Positions 4,316 to 12,363 of a stretch of DNA of 12,386 bases are shown here, piece by piece. Source of the DNA: Alkalibaculum bacchi (GTDB lineage: Bacteria; Bacillota; Clostridia; Eubacteriales; Alkalibacteraceae); contig NZ_CALNCS010000094.1 in NCBI RefSeq assembly GCF_937875145.1, positions 1 to 12,386 on the forward strand. The letters are read 5' to 3'. Both the position numbers and the translations under genes were made by a program. Position 1 is the stretch's first letter. Every line of letters starts with the position of its first letter. The notes under the pieces were generated by a model. It was not told the origin of the DNA. It saw nothing but the letters and a program-made list of their open reading frames with translations, and made no database searches.

Positions 4316-5224
4316 GTGAAGAGGGAGTTTTGTGAAGGTATATTGAATGAGTTGCCTGTTGCATGCGCTTGTATTAAAGTAACACGAGATCACAGGGATG
4401 GATTTTGTGATTTTGAATATGTAAATATAAACAACGCTTTCGAAGATATTACAGGCTTAAGAAGAGAAAAAGTATTACATAAAAAAATGAGTTTAGTAGG
4501 CAATAGTGAGTTTTCTGAAAATAGTATAGAGTGGATTCGTTTGTGCAAAGAGTTCATTCAAAAGGGACAAAATATAAACATAGAACATTATTCTAAAGAT
4601 CTAAATTGTTGGTTTCGTCTAGGAGTAAAGGAATTATCTTGGGATTTAGAGCATATGTTGTTGTATCTTGAAGATATTTCTGTTGAAGTACAAAAAATAA
4701 AAGAGTTAAAACATGAGGCGGACACCTATAAATATATGAGTTTTCACGATTCACTGACTAAGCTCTACAATAGAGCATTTTTTAAAGTGGAACTAAAGAG
4801 ATTATCAACAGAAAGAGAGCTACCTATTAGTGTGATTATGGCTGATATAAATGATTTAAAATATGCCAATGACAACTTAGGTCATCATATAGGAGATCAA
4901 CTTATTCAGAAGACGGCAGAGGTCTTAAAATCTTGTTGTCGTGAAGGAGATATTATCGCAAGGGTAGGTGGCGATGAGTTCAAGGTATTGTTACCTAAAA
5001 CTGGTCATAAAGATGCACAGAAAATCATCAATCGGTTAATAAACACTTGTAATGAAACGTATGTAGGAGCTAGACCTCTTTCTGTTTCATTTGGTTGCGC
5101 AACAAAGACGACAACTTACGAAGATATTGAACAAATTCAAAGAAAGGCAGAAGAAAATATGTATGACTACAAATTACGCCTTAAAGAAAATGTTCTTAAA
5201 GAAGATGAAAAGATAAAAGTGTAA
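4316..5224 (+). CDS. PAS-GGDEF diguanylate cyclase
   Basis: Makes cyclic di-GMP from two GTP. Residues about 9-125 look like a PAS sensor (LPVACACIKV, DFEYVNINNAFEDITGL, then WFRLGVKEL and LYLEDIS). A short linker helix (126-142) leads to a GGDEF domain (143-295) beginning HDSLTKLYNR. The metal-binding Asp177 (IMADINDLK), the NDNLGHHIGD loop and an intact GGDEF (218-222) are present, so it should be active. Arg209-Glu-Gly-Asp212 lies exactly five residues before GGDEF: the RxxD inhibitory site, predicting product feedback inhibition. There are no membrane helices, so it is cytosolic. The start is GTG 4316 with AGGGA at 4301-4305. The upstream ATG at 4305 is in another frame and stops after four codons. 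The ligand of the PAS domain cannot be told. Confidence 0.9.
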   Translation: MKREFCEGILNELPVACACIKVTRDHRDGFCDFEYVNINNAFEDITGLRREKVLHKKMSLVGNSEFSENSIEWIRLCKEFIQKGQNINIEHYSKDLNCWFRLGVKELSWDLEHMLLYLEDISVEVQKIKELKHEADTYKYMSFHDSLTKLYNRAFFKVELKRLSTERELPISVIMADINDLKYANDNLGHHIGDQLIQKTAEVLKSCCREGDIIARVGGDEFKVLLPKTGHKDAQKIINRLINTCNETYVGARPLSVSFGCATKTTTYEDIEQIQRKAEENMYDYKLRLKENVLKEDEKIKV

Positions 5225-5347
5225 GAAAGTGCCAATCGCGCTTTATCCATCAGCGCTAGAGTCAAGTCCCTTGGGTCAAGATTAAACCCCTGCATATAAA
5301 GAGGACTTAAATAATAGCTAAATCAAAGAGTAGAATTTTTATGGCAT
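5225..5347 (+). other. structured intergenic segment after the diguanylate cyclase gene
   Basis: Two nested or consecutive hairpins: GCGCT (5238-5242) with AGCGC (5252-5256), and AAGTCC (5264-5269) with GGACTT (5303-5308), enclosing GGGT (5273-5276) with ACCC (5286-5289). It lies downstream of the cyclase gene, not upstream, so it is not an obvious c-di-GMP riboswitch for it. It may be a 3' UTR structure, a small RNA or a repeat. No coding frame of note. Confidence 0.4.
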
Positions 5348-5388
5348 AGAACAAAGAGAAATCTATAAGCAATCTCTCTTTGTTCTTT
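5348..5388 (+). terminator. long-stem terminator-like hairpin
   Basis: AGAACAAAGAGA (5348-5359) pairs perfectly with TCTCTTTGTTCT (5375-5386), loop of 15, followed by TTAATTT. The T-run is weak but the 12-bp stem is perfect. It separates the cyclase transcript from the convergent minus-strand gene whose 3' end is at 5479. Confidence 0.6.
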
Positions 5389-5478
5389 AATTTAGAATAC
5401 CTATGAAATGTATACATAGCGGTTGCTTGGTAGCTTAGAAGTTTTACGTAGATTTTAAAAATGCTATAGGCAATTTCA

Positions 5479-5730
5479 CTAGCTAGGAATATAATTTAAT
5501 TTTCTATATTGTTTTGCAGTCCGATATACTCTTTCTAAAAGTTCTTTACCTAATTCAATGGCTTCCTCTTCAGAGATATCTAAGCGAACCTCCCTTGTTT
5601 CAAGCAAGTCAAAAGGCGAATTGATAATATACTTTTTCAAGCTGTATCCTCCAAAAATTTTCTTTTGAATTCGAACTTCATACTGATCATTCGTTAAGAT
5701 CGTTGATCCTAATTGTCTTGTTAATTTCAT
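5479..5730 (-). CDS. small conserved-looking hypothetical protein (83 residues)
   Basis: I do not recognise the family. The protein has a strand-rich first half (STILTNDQYEVRIQKKIFGGYSLKKYIINSP, broken here by turns) and a charged helix at the end (EEEAIELGKELLERVYRTAKQY), with no signal peptide, membrane helix or cysteines. It is probably a small cytosolic alpha/beta protein. The minus-strand ribosome site GGAGGG is 5 bases before the ATG at 5728-5730, which makes it very likely to be a real gene. It is transcribed divergently from uvrC with 123 bp between them. A minus-strand TATAAT (around 5774-5779) could be its -10, but the -35 is poor. Confidence 0.72.
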   Translation of the reverse strand: MKLTRQLGSTILTNDQYEVRIQKKIFGGYSLKKYIINSPFDLLETREVRLDISEEEAIELGKELLERVYRTAKQYRKLNYIPS

Positions 5731-5754
5731 AGAATCCCTCCAGCAATCATGTTC

Positions 5755-5784
5755 TTGAAATTTAAATTTATGTTATTATATATA
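5755..5784 (+). promoter_or_regulatory. probable promoter of the uvrC operon
   Basis: -35 TTGAAA (5755-5760) followed by an alternating TA run offering TATATA at 16 or 18 bp spacing (5777-5782 or 5779-5784). The leader to uvrC would be about 60 nt. The same TA run supplies a TATAAT on the minus strand for the divergent small gene, so the two promoters probably overlap. Confidence 0.5.
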
Positions 5785-5853
5785 TACCTTCTATCACTTT
5801 AATAAAACCAAAAAATTTCATAATAGTATTATTATATTAAAGGGAGAAAAATA

Positions 5854-7680
5854 ATGATTGATAAAAACAAATTAAAAGACCTTCCCGAAAATCCAGGTGT
5901 TTACTTAATGAAAGATGAAAATGGGAAGATTATATATGTTGGCAAGGCTCGAAACTTAAAAAACCGAGTAAGGCAGTATTTTAATGCTTCAGGAAAGACT
6001 ATAAAAGTTGCAACAATGGTAGAACATATAGCTGATTTCGAACTTATTATAACCGATACTGAAATGGAAGCCCTCATATTAGAGTGTAATTTAATTAAAA
6101 AAAATATGCCCCATTTTAATATTTTGTTAAAGGATGACAAAACGTATCCTTATATAAAAGTAACTACAAATGAAAAATACCCTAGGGTAATCTTGACTAG
6201 GGAAGTAAAAAAGGATGGGGCAAAATACTATGGGCCATTTACCAATGTTTATTCTGTAAGACAAACAGTAGAATTATTAAACAAACTTTATTCTCTAAAA
6301 AGATGCTCTAAGAAGTTTAAAAATGGAAAGGTAGAAAGACCTTGTTTAAACTACCATATCAAAGAGTGTCCAGGCATGTGTCAAGGTAATGTGTCTGTTG
6401 AAGAATATAATGAAAGTATACAAGAAATCATACAAATTCTCAATGGAAAATACGAAAATATTATCCGTAAATTAGAGCAAGAGATGAAGGAAGCATCTCA
6501 AAATTTAAATTTTGAGCGAGCAGCAAAAATACGAGACCAAATTAATGGAATCAATCATATTACAGAAAAACAAAAAATCGTATCCAATTCTGATGAGGAT
6601 CAAGATATCATAGGTTTTTATGGTGAGGATTTTACCTACTGTATACAAGTATTCTTCATTCGAAAGGGAAAGATATTAGGAAGGGAAAACTTCTTCTTTG
6701 CTGATATCTATAATGAACAAGAGTTTTTATCGGGATTTATGAAACAGTATTACCACAGCACAACCTTTATTCCCAAGGAGGTTATCGTACAAAGAGAAGT
6801 GGATGATGGGGATATTATTGAAGAATGGTTGAGCAAAAAAAGAGGAGGCAAAGTATCTGTTAAAGTGCCTCAAAAAGGAAGTAAAAAGGACTTAATCCAT
6901 ATGGCTACGGACAATGCAAGACTAGCCCTTGAAGACTATAAACACAAGATGACTATGAATAAAGTAAAACAGGATATGTCCTATAATTGGCTTATGGAGA
7001 AACTTTCTTTAAAGGAGAAGCCTAGTAGAATAGAATCTTATGATATTTCCAATATATCAGGAAACGATAGCGTTGGCTCTATGGTAGTTTACGAGCAGCT
7101 TAAACCAAATAAAAAAGCCTATAGGAGATTTCGAATCAAGAGTATAACAGGACAAAATGACTACGGCAGTATGCAAGAAGTTCTCTTTAGAAGAATAGAA
7201 AGGGGTATACAGGAGCTGGAAATAGGTGAAGATGGGAAATTTCTACCTTTCCCAGATATTATCTTACTAGACGGAGGTTTGGGGCACATAAATGCAGTAA
7301 AAGATATATTAGCTCATTACCCTACTATAGATATTCCAATCTGTGGTTTAGTAAAAGATCACAGACACAAGCTAAGAGCACTCATTTATAAAGGCGAAAC
7401 CATTGAAATTCCATTTTCTACACCTATTTATTATTTGTTAAACAGCATATCTGAAGAAGTTCACCGTTTTGCCATTACGTATCACAAAAAAATTAGAGGT
7501 GATAATATGTTGGTTTCAGAGCTCAATAATATACCTGGAGTTGGTCCGGTAAAACGCAAAGCTTTATTAAAGTATTTTAAAAGCGTAGATAATATTAAAA
7601 AAGCGTCTACAGAAGAACTTTTGCAGATTGAGGGAATAAATGATAAAATAGCAAGGAATATAGTCCAGCATTTCCAGTAA
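5854..7680 (+). CDS. uvrC: excinuclease ABC subunit C
   Basis: UvrC makes both incisions around a DNA lesion bound by UvrB in nucleotide excision repair. The 608-residue length is normal and all domains are present. The N-terminal GIY-YIG nuclease (about 13-95) has GVYLMKDENGKIIYVG, with Glu77 and Asn89 at the positions of the catalytic Glu76 and Asn88 of the Thermotoga protein. Cys151, Cys164, Cys172 and Cys176 match the spacing of the iron-sulphur cluster cysteines known for UvrC. The UVR helix pair that binds UvrB is at 201-233. The RNase H-like 5' nuclease has Asp397 (SYDISN), Asp473 (LLDGG) and His537 (VHRFA). The tandem helix-hairpin-helix lies at 554-608 (IPGVGPVKRKALL, IEGINDKIA). GGGAG lies 9 bases before the ATG. 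It heads the cluster, with hprK 31 nt downstream. Confidence 0.98.
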   Translation: MIDKNKLKDLPENPGVYLMKDENGKIIYVGKARNLKNRVRQYFNASGKTIKVATMVEHIADFELIITDTEMEALILECNLIKKNMPHFNILLKDDKTYPYIKVTTNEKYPRVILTREVKKDGAKYYGPFTNVYSVRQTVELLNKLYSLKRCSKKFKNGKVERPCLNYHIKECPGMCQGNVSVEEYNESIQEIIQILNGKYENIIRKLEQEMKEASQNLNFERAAKIRDQINGINHITEKQKIVSNSDEDQDIIGFYGEDFTYCIQVFFIRKGKILGRENFFFADIYNEQEFLSGFMKQYYHSTTFIPKEVIVQREVDDGDIIEEWLSKKRGGKVSVKVPQKGSKKDLIHMATDNARLALEDYKHKMTMNKVKQDMSYNWLMEKLSLKEKPSRIESYDISNISGNDSVGSMVVYEQLKPNKKAYRRFRIKSITGQNDYGSMQEVLFRRIERGIQELEIGEDGKFLPFPDIILLDGGLGHINAVKDILAHYPTIDIPICGLVKDHRHKLRALIYKGETIEIPFSTPIYYLLNSISEEVHRFAITYHKKIRGDNMLVSELNNIPGVGPVKRKALLKYFKSVDNIKKASTEELLQIEGINDKIARNIVQHFQ

Positions 7681-7711
7681 AAGTTTATACTAAAGTTGAA
7701 AGGTGAGAAAA

Positions 7712-8626
7712 ATGCTTCTTAAAGAATTTTGCGATAACTTAGATTTAGAAATTGTCTATGATGGAGGCTACGAAGAGGTTGCCATTACCAATAGTAGTAT
7801 AAATAGGCCTGGTTTGCAGTTATACGGATTCTATAATCACTTTGATGAAGACCGGGTACAAATTATTGGTAAAGTGGAGGATAGCTATTTAAGACATCTC
7901 CCACCTGAAGAGAGCAAAGAAAAAATCTCCACTTTTTTCTCTTATTCCTGGCCTTGTTTGATTATTGCATGGGATATTGAGAATGGAGAGTTTCTAGAGG
8001 CTGCTAAAAAACACAATAAAATTCTCTTAAAATCCAAACTAACAACTATGAAGATGATGATGAAGACCATACAGTATTTAGACGACTATTTAGCGCCTAC
8101 CGTTTCTATTCATGGCGTATTAGTTGATGTCTTTGGTATTGGTGTGCTCATTACAGGCTCAAGTGGCGTTGGAAAAAGCGAAACAGCTTTAGAGCTCGTC
8201 AAAAGAGGTCATCGCTTGATCTCTGATGATGTAGTTGATATTAAGAAAGTAAGTGACAACAGACTTTTGGGTACTGCCCCTGAACTACTAAAACAATACA
8301 TGGAGATTAGAGGCATTGGGATTATTGATGTTCGAACATTATACGGTATTGGTGCAGTAAAAGAATCTGTTGATATCGAAATGTGTATTCACTTAGAACA
8401 TTGGGAAGCACAATCCTATTACGACCGATTAGGTATCGACAATCAATATATGAATATCTTAGGTGTAGATATTGATAAAGTTACGATTCCTGTTACATCA
8501 GGACGAAATTTGGCTATTATTATAGAAACTGGGGCTCGGAATAATAGACAAAAGGCCATGGGCATTAATTCGGCCCAAGATTTTTTAGATAAAGTAAATA
8601 AAGCAACGGGTAATAAAGAGGAGTGA
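7712..8626 (+). CDS. hprK: HPr kinase/phosphorylase
   Basis: Bifunctional enzyme that phosphorylates HPr on Ser46 with ATP when glycolytic intermediates are high and removes the phosphate by phosphorolysis, setting carbon catabolite repression in low-GC Gram-positives. The N-terminal domain (1-125) precedes the catalytic domain: His134 (IHGVLVD), Walker A GSSGVGKSE (149-157), the Asp pair 172-173 in LISDDVVDI, and the HprK signature EIRGIGIIDV (198-207). Arg265 lies in SGRNLA. At 304 residues it is close to the 310 of B. subtilis. ATG 7712 is chosen because AGGTGAG lies just before it; an in-frame GTG at 7703 overlaps that ribosome site. No ptsH is nearby in this window. It overlaps the regulatory region of the next gene, 9 nt away. 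Confidence 0.96.
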   Translation: MLLKEFCDNLDLEIVYDGGYEEVAITNSSINRPGLQLYGFYNHFDEDRVQIIGKVEDSYLRHLPPEESKEKISTFFSYSWPCLIIAWDIENGEFLEAAKKHNKILLKSKLTTMKMMMKTIQYLDDYLAPTVSIHGVLVDVFGIGVLITGSSGVGKSETALELVKRGHRLISDDVVDIKKVSDNRLLGTAPELLKQYMEIRGIGIIDVRTLYGIGAVKESVDIEMCIHLEHWEAQSYYDRLGIDNQYMNILGVDIDKVTIPVTSGRNLAIIIETGARNNRQKAMGINSAQDFLDKVNKATGNKEE

Positions 8627-8635
8627 TAAAAAGAA

Positions 8636-9355
8636 ATGAATATTGAATTAGATACACATACCCATACGGTAGCAAGCATTCATGCGTATAGCACCATAAC
8701 GGAAAACGCTGCGGAGGCTGCTCGGAAAAACTTGAAGCTCATCTGTATGACAGATCATGGTCCATTACTACCAGGAGGAACTCACGAGTATTTCTTTAGT
8801 AATATGAAAGTGCTACCAAAAGAAATCCATGGAGTAAGAATTCTAAAGGGAATAGAAACAAACATTAAAAATACTGATGGGGATTTAGACATACCTAAGC
8901 ATTTAGAAAACAGAATGGAAATCGTATTAGTTGGCTTGCATGAGGGCGTATTAACGCCTGGAACAAAAAAAGAAAATACGACGGCAGTAGTAAATGCAAT
9001 GAAAAAAGAATTTGTAGATATTCTTGTTCACCCTGGAAACCCAGTTTATGAACTAGACTATGATGATGTGTTTAAAGCGGCAAGGGACACGAATACCTTT
9101 ATTGAAATTAATAATAGTTCTTTTTTAGGTAGTAGAAAGGGAAGTAAAGATAATTGTAGAATGATTGCAGAAAAGTGCAGAGACTATAAACTGCCCATTT
9201 CGTTAGGTAGCGATGCTCATTACAGCACTTATGTAGGTGAGTTTTCTGTTGTAACGAAATTGTTAGAAGAAATTCAATTTCCCCAAGAACTGATTTTAAA
9301 TACGAGTGTAGACAAACTACTATATTATTTAAAGAATAAAGGAAAGAATATATAA
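8636..9355 (+). CDS. YcdX-like PHP-domain metal-dependent phosphatase
   Basis: A 239-residue PHP protein. The nine metal ligands of E. coli YcdX, a trinuclear zinc phosphatase of about 245 residues, recur here shifted by one: His8, His10 (DTHTHT), His16, His41 (TDHG), Glu74 (GIETN), His102 (GLHEG), His132 (VHPGNP), Asp193 and His195 (GSDAH). All are present, so the enzyme should be active. Histidinol-phosphatase and PolX-type PHP proteins are related, but the length and missing fusion domains favour YcdX. The physiological substrate is not known to me. The ribosome site GAGGAG sits in the last codons of hprK; translation is probably coupled. Confidence 0.9.
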   Translation: MNIELDTHTHTVASIHAYSTITENAAEAARKNLKLICMTDHGPLLPGGTHEYFFSNMKVLPKEIHGVRILKGIETNIKNTDGDLDIPKHLENRMEIVLVGLHEGVLTPGTKKENTTAVVNAMKKEFVDILVHPGNPVYELDYDDVFKAARDTNTFIEINNSSFLGSRKGSKDNCRMIAEKCRDYKLPISLGSDAHYSTYVGEFSVVTKLLEEIQFPQELILNTSVDKLLYYLKNKGKNI

Positions 9356-9391
9356 ATCTTTCTTAATATAATTAAACGAGGAGATGAATCT

Positions 9392-9913
9392 ATGGAAAAG
9401 AAACCAGTAGTCACAATAACCATGAACAATGGTGATGTAATGAAAATCGAGTTGTATCCAGAAATAGCACCAAATACGGTAAAGAATTTTATCAGCTTAG
9501 TCCATGATAAATTTTACGATGGGCTAATCTTTCACAGGGTCATAAAAGGATTTATGATTCAGGGGGGTTGCCCTCAAGGAAGTGGCATGGGCGATCCAGG
9601 ATACTCTATAAAAGGCGAATTTAATGGCAATGGATTTAATAATGATTTAAAACACGATAGAGGCGTCATTTCTATGGCAAGAGCAATGAACCCTAATAGT
9701 GGGGGTTCACAATTTTTTATCATGCACAAAAATTCTCCCCATTTAGATGGTCAATATGCTGGTTTTGGCAAAGTAATTGAAGGTATTGAAGTAGTAGATC
9801 AAATAGCGGATGTACAAACTGGTTTTAATGATAGACCAACAGAGGATGTAGCAATAAAAGAAATGACTGTAGATACTTTTGGCGTGGAATACGATTTGCC
9901 TGAAAAGATGTAA
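9392..9913 (+). CDS. cyclophilin-type peptidyl-prolyl cis-trans isomerase
   Basis: Catalyses cis-trans isomerisation of peptide bonds before proline, assisting protein folding. It has 173 residues and no signal peptide, so it is cytosolic. The active-site set is present: Arg49 in FHRVIKGFMIQGG, Gln57, and Phe108-Phe109 in SGGSQFFIMH. The position of human cyclophilin A Trp121 is His117 (PHLDGQY), as in many bacterial cyclophilins, which usually bind cyclosporin weakly. GAGGAG is 8 bases before the ATG. It follows the PHP gene by 36 nt, in the same direction, and probably belongs to the same transcript; it is closed by a hairpin. Confidence 0.95.
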   Translation: MEKKPVVTITMNNGDVMKIELYPEIAPNTVKNFISLVHDKFYDGLIFHRVIKGFMIQGGCPQGSGMGDPGYSIKGEFNGNGFNNDLKHDRGVISMARAMNPNSGGSQFFIMHKNSPHLDGQYAGFGKVIEGIEVVDQIADVQTGFNDRPTEDVAIKEMTVDTFGVEYDLPEKM

Positions 9914-9917
9914 ATGC

Positions 9918-9940
9918 AAGATCCCCCTATAGGGATCTTT
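9918..9940 (+). terminator. terminator-like hairpin between the cyclophilin gene and degV
   Basis: AAGATCCC (9918-9925) pairs with GGGATCTT (9932-9939), loop CCTATA. Only three T follow, so termination is probably partial and degV may receive read-through. Confidence 0.6.
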
Positions 9941-9971
9941 ACATAAAATGGGATCGAGAGGAAACGAACAT

Positions 9972-10832
9972 ATGGAAAAAGTGAAGATCATTACGGATAG
10001 TGCTAGTGATTTACCTAAGGAACTTGTTGAGCAATATGATATTGATGTATTGCCATTAGCTGTTATTGAGAACAGTATGCAATACAAAGAAGGCGTAAAT
10101 ATTACGCCAGAGGAAGTCTTTAAGAAAATGCGTGAGGGAACTACTTTTACGACTTCTCAAGTGACTTCACATGATTATTATCTAAAATTTGAAGAATATA
10201 TCCTAAAAGATCGACCTTGTATTTATATTGCCTTCTCTAGTGAATTATCTGGGTGCTATCAAGCTTCTATCCTTGCAAAAGATCAACTCATCCAGGAATA
10301 CGGCGAAGAAAAATGCAACGTAACCATTGTTGATACAAAATGTGCATCCCTTGGCTTTGGTTTGATTGTCTTAAGGGCAGCGGAAGAAGCAAAAAAAGGA
10401 AAAACTTTAGAAGAGATTAGAAATATTGTTATAGAGAAATCTTCAAAGATGGGCCATGTATTTACTGTCTTTGACCTAAATTACCTTCATAAAGGTGGTA
10501 GGCTTAAAAAGAGTACAGCTATACTAGGAAATCTACTAAATGTTTATCCTATACTCCACGTAGAAGAAGGGAGTTTAAAGCTTTTAGAGACTGCAAGAGG
10601 GCGAAAAAAGCAATACAAGAGGATGTTTGAAATCATAAAGGACACAGGTCATGACCTAAAAAATCAAACCGTAGGCATTATCCATGGAGATAATGTAGAA
10701 GTTGTCGACGAATTAAAAGGCATCTTTAATGAAAAGTTTCAAACAAGCAAATTTATCACTAGGTCAGTAGGCGCTGTCATAGGAGCTCATACAGGACCTG
10801 AACTGATTGCACTGTTCTACTATAAAAAATGA
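9972..10832 (+). CDS. DegV family fatty-acid-binding protein
   Basis: DegV proteins bind a fatty acid and, where studied (FakB), present it to the kinase FakA for phosphorylation and phospholipid synthesis. The 286-residue chain shows the family signatures in order: KIITDSASDLP (5-15), TTSQVT (60-65), the fatty-acid pocket SSELSGCYQAS (89-99), VDTKCASLGFG (120-130), LNYLHKGGRL (169-178) and the C-terminal GAHTGPELIALFYYK (271-285). ATG 9972 is chosen over the in-frame ATG at 9948 because GAGAGGAA lies before it and the family starts with this segment; the upstream extension would contain the ribosome site. No fakA is visible in the window. The gene converges on pgi and ends in a shared terminator. 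Confidence 0.93.
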   Translation: MEKVKIITDSASDLPKELVEQYDIDVLPLAVIENSMQYKEGVNITPEEVFKKMREGTTFTTSQVTSHDYYLKFEEYILKDRPCIYIAFSSELSGCYQASILAKDQLIQEYGEEKCNVTIVDTKCASLGFGLIVLRAAEEAKKGKTLEEIRNIVIEKSSKMGHVFTVFDLNYLHKGGRLKKSTAILGNLLNVYPILHVEEGSLKLLETARGRKKQYKRMFEIIKDTGHDLKNQTVGIIHGDNVEVVDELKGIFNEKFQTSKFITRSVGAVIGAHTGPELIALFYYKK

Positions 10833-10856
10833 CATCGCATGCGTATGTCATTTTTT
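10824..10856 (+). terminator. bidirectional terminator between degV and pgi
   Basis: The A-run plus ATGACAT (10829-10835) pairs with ATGTCAT (10845-10851) plus the T-run, with an inner CGC/GCG. It overlaps the degV stop codon. Six A on one side and six T on the other let it serve both convergent genes. Confidence 0.85.
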
Positions 10857-10893
10857 GGATACTAGCGGCTAGTCTCTAATCTAAAACCATTAA

Positions 10894-10910
10894 GGCTACC
10901 AAAGGTAGCC
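10894..10910 (-). terminator. second hairpin at the pgi 3' end
   Basis: GGCTACC (10894-10900) and GGTAGCC (10904-10910) with a 3-nt loop form a perfect 7-bp stem 12 nt after the pgi stop. The T-run on the minus strand is poor, so it may protect the 3' end or help the bidirectional terminator. A short perfect repeat ACTAGC/GCTAGT lies next to it (10861-10873). Confidence 0.5.
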
Positions 10911-10921
10911 AATGCAAGTGA

Positions 10922-12262
10922 CTAGCAACTGTTTTGTTTTTTCAGTTTTTCTCCAATTTTCTCGTAACCAGGCTTTCCTAGTAGGCCAAACATATTCTTT
11001 TTATAGGACTCTACTCCTGGTTGATCAAAGGGGTTCACTCCTAGAATATATCCGCTTAGTGCACAAGATTTTTCGAAGAAGTAAATCAATTTCCCTATTG
11101 AACGTGGCGTTAAGTCTGGAATATTAATCATAATATTAGGAACATCGCCATCTAAATGAGCGTATAAAGTGCCTTTCATAGCTTGTTGATTGACGTAGTT
11201 CATGCCTTTTCCTTTTAAATAATTCAAACCATCTAAATTATCATCATCCATAGGTACATCTAAATCAATTTCCATATTTTCGATATTGATGATGGTCTCA
11301 AATAGATTTTTTCTTCCATCTTGGATAATTTGACCAAGAGAATGAAGATCCGTAGAAAAGTTTACAGATGCAGGGAATATTCCCTTTTGATCTTTTCCTT
11401 CACTTTCTCCATAAAGTTGTTTCCACCATTCTGAAAAATACTGCAAATTAGGTTCGTAATTGACTAAAATTTCGATATCTTTACCTTTTTGGTACAGGAT
11501 GTTTCGAGTTGCAGCATAAGCATAACAAGGATTATCTATATTTTCGCCGCTAAACTCTTTTACACCTTCTTTTATGCCTTCTAAAAATTTATCTATGTCA
11601 ATGCCAGCGCATCCAATAGGAAGTAAACCCACTGGAGTACATACAGAGTATCGTCCACCTATATCGTCAGGGATAACAAATGAAGTGTAACCTTCGTTAT
11701 CTGCCATCGTCTTGAGGGTTCCTTTTTGAGCATCTGTAGTTACGTAGATTCTCTTTGCTGCTTCTTCTTTACCGTATTGATTAATAAGTATATCCTTAAA
11801 AAATCGGAAAGCAATTGCAGGTTCTGTTGTAGTACCTGATTTTGAAATCACGTTGACACTAAAATCTTTACCTTTTATGACATCAAATAAATGTTTTAAA
11901 TAGGTAGGGCTTATATTTTGACCAGCAAAGTAAACTTTAGGTGTCTTTCTTTCTTCTTGATTTAATTCATTGTAGAAAGTATGAGTAAGAGCCGTAATAA
12001 CAGCCTTTGATCCAAGATAAGAACCACCTATTCCTATTACAATGAGTACCTCTGAATCTTTTTTGATTTTTTCAATAGCGTTTTTTACTTTTTCAAATTC
12101 TTCAGTATTTATATGGTCGGTATAATTCATCCAGCCAAGAAAATCATTTCCAGCTCCCATGCCCTCTTTTAATAACTTGTCTGATATCTGGACTATAGGC
12201 AAAATATTCTCTAATTCATGCTTTTTAACATATGAATTTGTACAATCAATGTAATTTGACAT
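10922..12262 (-). CDS. pgi: glucose-6-phosphate isomerase
   Basis: Interconverts glucose-6-phosphate and fructose-6-phosphate in glycolysis and gluconeogenesis. At 446 residues it is the short bacterial form. The sugar-phosphate site VIGIGGSYLGSKA (75-87) and VISKSGTTTEP (138-148) are intact, as are GGRYSVCTPVGLLP (202-215), the catalytic Glu286 (YGESEGK), His307 (TDLHSLGQ) and Lys421 in the C-terminal signature GVNPFDQPGVESYK (408-421). These match Geobacillus Glu290, His311 and Lys425. GGAGGA is 7 bases before the ATG. It is a single gene in its own orientation, convergent with degV, with a terminator of the preceding minus-strand unit just upstream. Confidence 0.98.
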   Translation of the reverse strand: MSNYIDCTNSYVKKHELENILPIVQISDKLLKEGMGAGNDFLGWMNYTDHINTEEFEKVKNAIEKIKKDSEVLIVIGIGGSYLGSKAVITALTHTFYNELNQEERKTPKVYFAGQNISPTYLKHLFDVIKGKDFSVNVISKSGTTTEPAIAFRFFKDILINQYGKEEAAKRIYVTTDAQKGTLKTMADNEGYTSFVIPDDIGGRYSVCTPVGLLPIGCAGIDIDKFLEGIKEGVKEFSGENIDNPCYAYAATRNILYQKGKDIEILVNYEPNLQYFSEWWKQLYGESEGKDQKGIFPASVNFSTDLHSLGQIIQDGRKNLFETIINIENMEIDLDVPMDDDNLDGLNYLKGKGMNYVNQQAMKGTLYAHLDGDVPNIMINIPDLTPRSIGKLIYFFEKSCALSGYILGVNPFDQPGVESYKKNMFGLLGKPGYEKIGEKLKKQNSC

Positions 12263-12304
12263 ATTTATTCCTCCGTTTTTGTATATAACATTCTGTATGT
12301 TTAT

Positions 12305-12310
12305 ATTATA
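12305..12310 (-). promoter_or_regulatory. candidate -10 box of pgi
   Basis: A perfect TATAAT on the minus strand, 43 bp before the pgi start. The matching -35 region (about 12328-12333, ATGTTT on the minus strand) is poor and overlaps the terminator of the upstream unit. Confidence 0.4.
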
Positions 12311-12324
12311 ACTGCTTTTTATTT

Positions 12325-12363
12325 AAAAAACATGGTGGATTATATAATTAAGTTAGCCACCAT
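12325..12363 (-). terminator. terminator of a minus-strand unit beyond the window
   Basis: On the minus strand ATGGTGG (12357-12363) pairs with CCACCAT (12332-12338), loop of 18, followed after one base by six T (12325-12330). It ends a transcript entering from beyond 12386 and insulates pgi; an attenuator of pgi itself is a less likely reading. Confidence 0.6.

Noticed and set aside
5901..6140. 79-codon minus-strand ORF
   Set aside because: Lies wholly inside uvrC in antisense, no ribosome site, no recognisable protein; a shadow.
7703..7711. GTG start for hprK three codons upstream
   Set aside because: It overlaps the AGGTGAG ribosome site that is correctly placed for ATG 7712.
8443..8679. 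78-codon minus-strand ORF across the hprK end
   Set aside because: Antisense to two well-supported genes; no ribosome site.
9743..10087. 114-codon minus-strand ORF
   Set aside because: Antisense across the cyclophilin gene, terminator and degV start; composition is that of a reverse-strand shadow.
10912..11127. 71-codon plus-strand ORF
   Set aside because: Antisense to the C-terminal part of pgi; no ribosome site.
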